NCBI RefSeq assembly: GCF_963678635.1
Contig: NC_087068.1
Location: 54,150,213 to 54,214,212 of the forward strand
DNA from: Symsagittifera roscoffensis
Taxonomy: Eukaryota; Xenacoelomorpha; Acoela; Convolutidae
Direction of reading: 5' to 3'
DNA: 64,000 nucleotides
Below the pieces are notes generated by a model. The model did no database searches. It saw only the letters and a list, made by a program, of their open reading frames with translations, and had not been told where the DNA came from. A program made the position numbers and the translations under genes. Positions 57,990 through 64,000 of this stretch are shown here, in pieces (the stretch's first letter is position 1; every line of letters starts with the position of its first letter).

Positions 57990-58435
57990 CAACAGGCAGT
58001 TGGAAAAGAGTCAAGAAACGCAATTAAACAAAATTTAATACTGACTTGTTTTTTTGAAAAATTCCGACTTTCGAATTTCAAAGAAAAATTAGATTAATTT
58101 AAAGCTCTTTGAATTTCTATAACAATTAATGATTGGCAGTTTTTTGATGAAATTAACTCAATTTGATAAAACTGGAGCGATAGATAAAATTTCTATTTCG
58201 CTGGGAAATTTGATAAATTAATTCAGTTTTCGAAATAAGAAGTCGATCATGTTTTTCGTGACCTTCACTATTTTGCTGTTAGATAGTGGAGTTCGCTTTC
58301 CTTTTAAAACTGATTTTGAAAAGAAATTCAGACCGCGAAAAATAAATTTGAGCTTGATAAAACACAAAAAAACCATCACGACCTGTATAAGAGTCTGAAC
58401 TACGTTCATCGACTCTTAATAGACTTGAAGTGAGA
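57990..58435. repeat. Repeat family N, copy 1
   Basis: 'aacattgccaacaggcagtt' and AGAGTCAAGAAACGCAATT start it. It ends with 'cgttcatcgactctta', which is AGAGTCGATGAACG on the other strand, so the ends are inverted. The copy at 62228-62640 aligns over the whole length ('actttcgaatttcaaagaaaaa', 'gctctttgaatttc', 'aggtcgatca' blocks). Confidence 0.7.
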
Positions 58436-59544
58436 GGTGATTATAGCATTTGAAGGATGAATAAAATGACGTACTTTAATTCTTAGAAAACTAGATGACG
58501 ATATAACTTTAATAGTACTTCACAAGTTGAGTCTGGGAAAACTGTTTAGAATCTCATCAAACCATTTTCAGCCTAAAAGCAAAATTCACAGAAGATGATT
58601 TTTTCTGATAATTGCAGAGCTGCCAAAGTGTATTGAAATTCTTAATAAAACCTAGTCTATGTTTGTCAGTGATGACTAAACGCTATCCTTAACTTGATTT
58701 CCTTGATTTTTGTCAACTCCGTTTCCCAGTCCAAGCTTGTTGTCTACTCTAATAAAATTAAGTAAAGTTTTGCACCAAATGATTAATTCTAAAAAGCTTC
58801 CTGATCACAGATAGAAAACTATTTACAATTTATTAATAGTTTTTTAAATTAACAGAGTTTCAAGGTAGGTACCACACTACACTGCAAGCAGAATAGGTTA
58901 AGTAGAATTTGCAGCAAATATAACCCAAATTACTAAATTAATTTTAATGTAGGGGTCTTTTCGGTTACATCACCAAGATAGCATGAATACCTTCAATTCT
59001 TGGCAATAAAGCAACCTGATTGGCTGAAAGAAATGATCGAGATCGAAAAGTCATCACAAAATTGTATTCAGAAAACTACAGTCTAATTTAAAAAGTATAA
59101 AAACCAAAAAGACCTGATTAGTGCCATTTTTGGAGTTCAAATCATGTCAGAAGAACGTCAGCTTCTGATTTAATGGCCATAAAACCATTAATCAACAAGC
59201 AGATTAAATCAATTTTATGTTATCATATATGTAACAGAATTTAAGATGACATATTACTAGGGTTTATAGCCAAGCAGAGTTCTTTGTCATGTTTCATACT
59301 TTTTTGCGGGGGGGGGGATATTGAAATTAATTTCAAATGGCCCAATCGGATACGTATACAGTTTTTCAGCTGAGTGCCTTTATGATTCAACTGCGAGTTA
59401 ATGAGCGTGTAATTTTAATTTAACTATTTGCACCACTTTTCATATAATTTCTCAATTATAAATACTTGATGATTTGTTTGCTTGTGAACCAATACTATCC
59501 ATCTGATTTTTCTTCTTGTTCACCACTTTGAAAGCATGAAGACA
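58436..59544. other. AT-rich intergenic DNA, nothing recognised
   Basis: A poly-G run is at about 59307-59317. No gene, RNA or transposon signal recognised. Confidence 0.45.
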
Positions 59545-59563
59545 TTTTTGATTTTCCGGTTCA

Positions 59564-59694
59564 GTTGGATGTTGATGTCAACACATGGGGATTGAAGGAT
59601 GAAGTAATTAGAAGAGGTCGCAGAAATGAGGGGTCAAAGGTTACCACCAAGGCCAGGGGTCAAGACAGAGTTGTTGCAGTAGAGAAGTGTCTAT
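59564..59694 (+). CDS. Candidate terminal exon, + strand, unknown product
   Basis: Acceptor ATTTTCCGGTTCAG (to 59563) opens onto LDVDVNTWGLKDEVIRRGRR, then NEGSKVTTKARGQDRVVAVE and a TGA (59692-59694). The stretch is GC-richer than its surroundings. It overlaps the flank of an equally plausible - strand exon, so at most one may be real. No family recognised. Confidence 0.2.
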
Positions 59695-59700
59695 GAAGTG

Positions 59701-59750
59701 TTAGTAGGACTCGTCGAAGTACTTAATCGTATAGGCATCAGGGATCTTGT
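59701..59750 (-). CDS. Candidate terminal exon, - strand, unknown product
   Basis: On the - strand TTTGTGATTTTAG|ACAAG opens onto KIPDAYTIKYFDESY and a TAA (59703-59701). The peptide has a protein-like composition, but 15 residues are too few to identify. Upstream exons would lie above 59750 and were not found. Confidence 0.25.
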
Positions 59751-59759
59751 CTAAAATCA

Positions 59760-60215
59760 CAAACACTCAAACATCAACCTCCCAAAATATCTTCAACACC
59801 ACTTTAAGAGCATGCTTTATGCAACAAATTGCCCATCCAAATGATTAATTTCTTGTTTTTTAAGCAAAAATAAGAGAACATCTCAAAGGTTAACTTCAAA
59901 TTTTTTTAAAGTAAATTATAAGACGGCTTGAGGCTAGAAAACAACTCTTTCTTTTTTACTGGTAGAAACTCATCGACACTTTAATCATGTTCAAAGAAAC
60001 GTTTCAAATTTGCAAAAAGGATAAAATTAATCCATATCTTTGCTCCGTTTTTTCAATCAATATTTTATCTTCACTTTTTTTGAAAGACGCCTTTTAAGGC
60101 ATTTAATCTCCTGTAAGAACTAAATCCTCAAAAATCGTTTGATTTCAAGAAAAACAAGAGAGCTCCAAAAACAAAGATAAAAAAGATGATACAACAAAGC
60201 ACTTCAACACGCACA
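59760..60215. other. AT-rich intergenic DNA, nothing recognised
   Basis: No signal recognised. Confidence 0.45.
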
Positions 60216-60218
60216 CAG

Positions 60219-60341
60219 CAAGGGGCGGATTTGGGTGACTTGTCCCCCCTTTACCCTAAATGTCTCCAATTTTAATAAATTACATTTTTTTCTTAAAATT
60301 TGAACCCCCCGCCCTCCGATTACTCTCTCGATCCGCCCCTG
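60219..60341. mobile_element. Short MITE with CAGGGGCGGAT-type ends
   Basis: Left CAAGGGGCGGATTTGGGTGA, right (other strand) CAGGGGCGGATCGAGAGAGT. Only 123 bp; probably a deleted relative of family B. No TSD seen. Confidence 0.6.
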
Positions 60342-60537
60342 TACAAACGTAACATCAAACATGAGATGAACAGTGAAATGATCAGTGCTTGTGCGTTTAT
60401 AACAATCTTGTCCCAAAAAACGTCGATAAAGTCCGGTTAAAGCATTTTTATAAATTAGTTAAGATAGCTTTACAAAAAAGATGTATAACTATATATATTT
60501 GATCAAGCAACAGTTTTTGTTCTAGTATACTATCAAA

Positions 60538-60751
60538 GGAGTGCGGTCTGTATTTAGACAACCGCGTATTCATGCTCGTCAGTAAGCAGACAAATACTGT
60601 ATTAACCAATCAGAATCGAGATGAGAAAGCAAACTTCAGAAATAAAAAATTATTAATTACTTCCTTGTCTCGATTCTGATTGGTTAATACAGCATTGGTC
60701 TGCTTACCGACGAGTTGGAACACGCAGTTGTCTAAATACTGCTACGTAACC
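60538..60751. mobile_element. MITE, 214 bp, about 80-bp arms, 9-bp TSD
   Basis: ACTATCAAA flanks it at 60529-60537 and 60752-60760. The arms share GTATTTAGACAAC, 'actcgtcggtaagcagac'-like and GTATTAACCAATCAGAATCG blocks in inverted order. Ends are GG...CC. A 9-bp TSD with GG ends would suit a Mutator-like family, but this is only inference. Confidence 0.8.
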
Positions 60752-60760
60752 ACTATCAAA

Positions 60761-61970
60761 CGCGGTCAACTAGAATTCGTTAAACTAAAACCAGTCGGAT
60801 CTAAGCTGCAAGTTGACCGAACGATTGAACTATCATTTTTGCACTTTCAGTCATACTAATCTCAATCTGCGCTCTTTCCAATATCTCATTTATCATCGAG
60901 CAAGAAGGCTTTATAATATTCAGCTTCTATAATTAATTTTCCATGAGTGTAGTTTTGTTCATGAATGATCTTTGTACTTGTGACTTGACGTTTTACTTGA
61001 GGTGATTTGATGTGACAAATAAGCCAGCTACCATATAAACAAGCCGAAAATACAGAGAAGTTATTTCATAATCAAGATAACAAACCAAATTCGACAAAAA
61101 AGAATGTTTCAGCACAAGAGTCAAAACTTTCGATAGGTTTATATACTATGCTCATTTTCAGATCGTTTATACATTGGCTAGTTCATCCGATTTCACATTG
61201 GCGGTCGGTGTTTATCAGCGGCGTGCACAATTTTTATCTATAACTTTTAAATGGCCGGCTGGGTTTCTGAACCTTTTCCGCTGAACACTTCATAACAATT
61301 TTAGCACATCAAATTTGTTTTTGAACCGCTAAAATAACCTTTTTATGGATTTTCAACAAAATGTGCTCTCACCCCCCCCCCCTTCCCCCCACCTCTCTGA
61401 GAAAAGTCCACCAGATCCACACTTCGCCCACGCAACTTTTTTACAGCCCACGCCACTGCAAATTATAAGTGATTTCAAATAAAATACAAACCACTTGCAA
61501 ATACCACAGCGCATTCAATATCCCAGTTTTAGAGAAAACTTCACTGAGATATTTGGCTGAAATTAAACAAATTCAACTCCCTAGTTCTGTCATTGCAAAC
61601 AGGCTCTAGAATATTTCTTAATTGTCAAATATTCCAAACAGAAAATCAGTAAACTCCAAATCAAACAACAATTCCGTATGGTATCATATACACATCTTTC
61701 TATTTTGTAATAATTTTTGTGTTAACCTTCAGCTTAGTTCGACTTGAAAAAGTTATCAGTTGAAAAAATTGATGTCTAGGGCATCGCCTTTCGCAATTGG
61801 TTCACTGCCCCAAACTGCTAATGCGTCCTAACCCCGCAAACAAAAGACGTCTACTTGATTCCTAGGAACTCGATTCTATCTAGAGGAACTCTATCTAATT
61901 CGTCCTCGGGCTCTCGAGGGAGAGAGAGAGATAGAACTACAGAATGTAATTAGAGCTCAATCAAATGGGA
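60761..61970. other. AT-rich intergenic DNA, no gene seen
   Basis: Poly-C tracts at about 61372-61388 and a GA-rich tract at 61918-61931. No gene or repeat recognised. Confidence 0.45.
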
Positions 61971-62095
61971 GTGTGAACAAACTCGATCAAGTGACAGACA
62001 GCAGCAGCAGCAGCAGTCAATCTCTTTTCAGGAGTGGCCCCAAGGAAAGAAAGAAGGAAGGGGACTTGTGCTTTTCTGTTTTAACTCATTTACAG

Positions 62096-62270
62096 GAGAC
62101 AATGAACAAATTGGTTATCAGTGCCTCCTTCTTCTCAGAGAGCACCAAACTTCCTGATTTGTTTGAAAAAATTTTGAAGTCAATCAATAAAAACCCTTCC
62201 AGTTGGAACAGTGTTAATGAACCCTGGAAAACAAAATATTGCCAACAGACAGTTCAAAAAAAGAGTCAGT
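62096..62270 (+). CDS. Candidate exon, unknown product
   Basis: A pyrimidine-rich acceptor (TTTTCTGTTTTAACTCATTT then ACAG, ending 62095) opens onto GAGACAATG. The peptide MNKLVISASFFSESTKLPDL continues with FEKILKSINKN, then enters a family N repeat and stops. The frame is also open upstream through a (CAG) run (62002-62017) without an ATG. If real, the repeat has truncated the exon. No family recognised. Confidence 0.2.
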
Positions 62271-62640
62271 GAACGCAATTAAACAGAAAAAACTGACCTG
62301 TTTTGACAAAACATTGCAACTTTCGAATTTCAAAGAAAAAATAAATGCCCTAACAGCTCTTTGAATTTCAAGAACAATTGATGGTTGACACTTTTTCAAA
62401 AAAATTAACCCAGTTTGAGAAAACTGGATCAATAGGTAACTTTTCATTTTGCTGAAAACTAGAGGTCGATCACGTTTTTCATGACTTTTTAACTTTCTCA
62501 GTTCGATAGGGGAGCTTGTCTTCATTTTATCAAAGAAAACAAATTGAACTTGAAAAGAAAACAAAAGTCAACCCGCGAAAAAGTAAACTAAAATCATTGC
62601 GACCTATATAAGAGTCTAAAATACGTTCATCGACTCATAA
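62228..62640. repeat. Repeat family N, copy 2
   Basis: Same order of blocks as 57990-58435, from 'aaaatattgccaacagacag' to 'atacgttcatcgactcat'. Confidence 0.75.
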
Positions 62641-62999
62641 AAACAAACTTTTTGAAATCAAAGATTCAATTAAGAATTGATAACTTACAAAATTTATATA
62701 ATATTAGATCACCCAACACCCAAAATCTTTTTGAATTTCAAGAATCATATGAAATCGCTTATTTTAATAAAAACGAAGTCAATTTGAGAAACAATCATCA
62801 ATACGGGTTTTTTCCACGGATCACTCTTAAAACTAAACACCTGAACTGACTTTCTGTACAATTTTCTGAATAATTTCTAAAATTGTCAATTGAGAGTAAA
62901 ATTTCAAATCAAACTGAAACTTGAAAAATAAAAAAAAGGTTATTTTTCTTTTCACCAAAGAACCTGAAAAATAAATCCACTTTCGAAACTTCATTTCAT

Positions 63000-63830
63000 T
63001 CGCATTTTTTCGCGTCTTTTGCATTTTTAATATTGAAAAGTATATTCTTTTAGCAAAACTTGAATTGCACTTGTATAGTGATCAAAAATCACAAAAGATG
63101 AAATTTGAATCCATTTTCTCAATTTAAAGTCAATCATATTTTTTGCGCTATTTGCACTTTTGATATTCAAAAACAAATCGTTTCCTTTCAGCAAACGAAT
63201 TTGAATTGAACTGAAATAGAGACAATACGTCATATCGCAAAAAAAATCAAATTTCCATCCACTTTCAAAGGTGAAAAACATTTGCGCTAATTGCACTTTG
63301 AATATTGAAAAGCATAGTTCGCCCTCCTTTTGACAAACGAAATGGAATTGAAATTTTATAGAGATCAAAATCAAATCATAAAAACTCACTTTGAAATTCA
63401 ATTATAAAACTTAGTCATTCAAGTTTTTTTCGCACCATTTGCACTTTCGATATTGGAGAGCACTATTTTGAATTATGCTGAAATAGAGATCAAAACTCAA
63501 ACCGCGAAAAATCAGTTACAAAACTAGACGCCATTAACATTTTTTGCGCCATTTGCACTAGTTTGCACAATATTGAAGAACGTAGTTAGCCTTCCTTTTA
63601 GCAAATGAATTTGAATTCTACTTGAATAGAGATCAAAAATGACAAAAGATCAAATTTAAATCCATTTTCTCAACATAAAATGAATCATCTTTTTCAGGTG
63701 ATTTGCACTTTTGGTATTTGAGAGCGTAAATTGTCTTCCTCTCAAGAAACGAATTTCAATTGAACTATTATCGATATCAAACGATATCAATTCAATTATA
63801 TCAGTAAGAAACCGCAAATATCAAACTTGG
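63000..63830 (+). repeat. Degenerate satellite, roughly 115-150-bp units, about six copies
   Basis: 'tttgcgc(c/t)atttgcact' followed by '(a/g)atattgaa', 'cttccttttagcaaacgaattt' and 'tagagatcaaaa' recur from about 63020 to 63780, with anchors near 63019, 63154, 63293, 63439, 63556 and 63701. Units also resemble the 'gtcgatcatgtttttcgtgac' part of family N. Copies are highly diverged. Confidence 0.65.
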
Positions 63831-64000
63831 GCGTGAACAAATTGAATACAAAAATCCTAAAAATACACAAGACTTAAATAAGTGTCTTGACCTTGTTCAT
63901 TGACACTTGGTAAATTGAAAAACGCAGATCACCCAATGTTTTTTTGGGATACAAAAATTTGAGTTAGGGGGCGTAAAGATGGCATTTTTCTGCGGTAAGA
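63831..64000. other. Window end, family N/R fragments
   Basis: 'aagtgtcttgaccttgttcattgacac' (63881-63907) resembles the family N right end, and 'gggggcgtaaagatggcatttt' (63966-63987) resembles 'gggggtttaaagattgccatttt' of family R (56218-56240). Confidence 0.4.

Overview
This window is from a eukaryotic nuclear genome, most likely an invertebrate animal. It is strongly AT-rich, its genes are split by GT-AG introns (one GC-AG), and most of the sequence is introns, intergenic DNA and many families of small non-autonomous transposons. Nothing prokaryotic or operonic was seen. Both well-supported genes have a strong 3' splice acceptor 4-18 bases before the start codon. That arrangement fits spliced-leader trans-splicing or 5'UTR introns and would suit, among others, tunicates. 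The species cannot be fixed from the sequence alone.

Two genes are well supported. (1) An aldehyde dehydrogenase of the succinate-semialdehyde dehydrogenase (ALDH5/GabD-like) type lies on the + strand at 25002-41882. It has eight exons that join in frame to a complete 497-residue enzyme, with introns from 342 to 5152 bases. (2) A two-exon F-box protein of 476 residues lies on the - strand, 48056 down to 45672. The two genes converge, and the DNA between them holds a direct duplication of about 1.1 kb and tRNA-derived SINEs.

The left 25 kb has no confident host gene. It holds a decayed LINE (about 3300-5260), a 725-bp hAT element with a perfect 8-bp target-site duplication that keeps only the transposase C-terminal domain (12502-13226), a 43-bp minisatellite, a long inverted repeat (15233-15612), a composite ACCTTAA-ended region with 400-bp tandem units and a microsatellite (17165-18835), and a threefold tandem repeat of 0.66-0.72 kb carrying tRNA-like modules, one copy of which is interrupted by a 360-bp foldback element (24087-24446).

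The ALDH introns are loaded with repeats. Intron 4 holds three decayed copies of the exon-4/donor junction, split by a MITE whose interior has grown into an inverted 20-bp minisatellite, plus a SINE and a hAT-type MITE. Intron 6 holds another MITE with an 8-bp TSD. Intron 7 holds a 1-kb tandem duplication, an element with subterminal repeats, and a long foldback.

The right part (48-64 kb) contains a dead hAT element (48994-50327) whose transposase remnant is broken by two nested foldback insertions, several dispersed repeat families, a MITE with a 9-bp TSD (60538-60751), and a degenerate 115-150-bp satellite at the edge. A few short exon-like patches (8848-9130, 16712-16847, 59545-59750, 62096-62270) may belong to genes not otherwise resolved.
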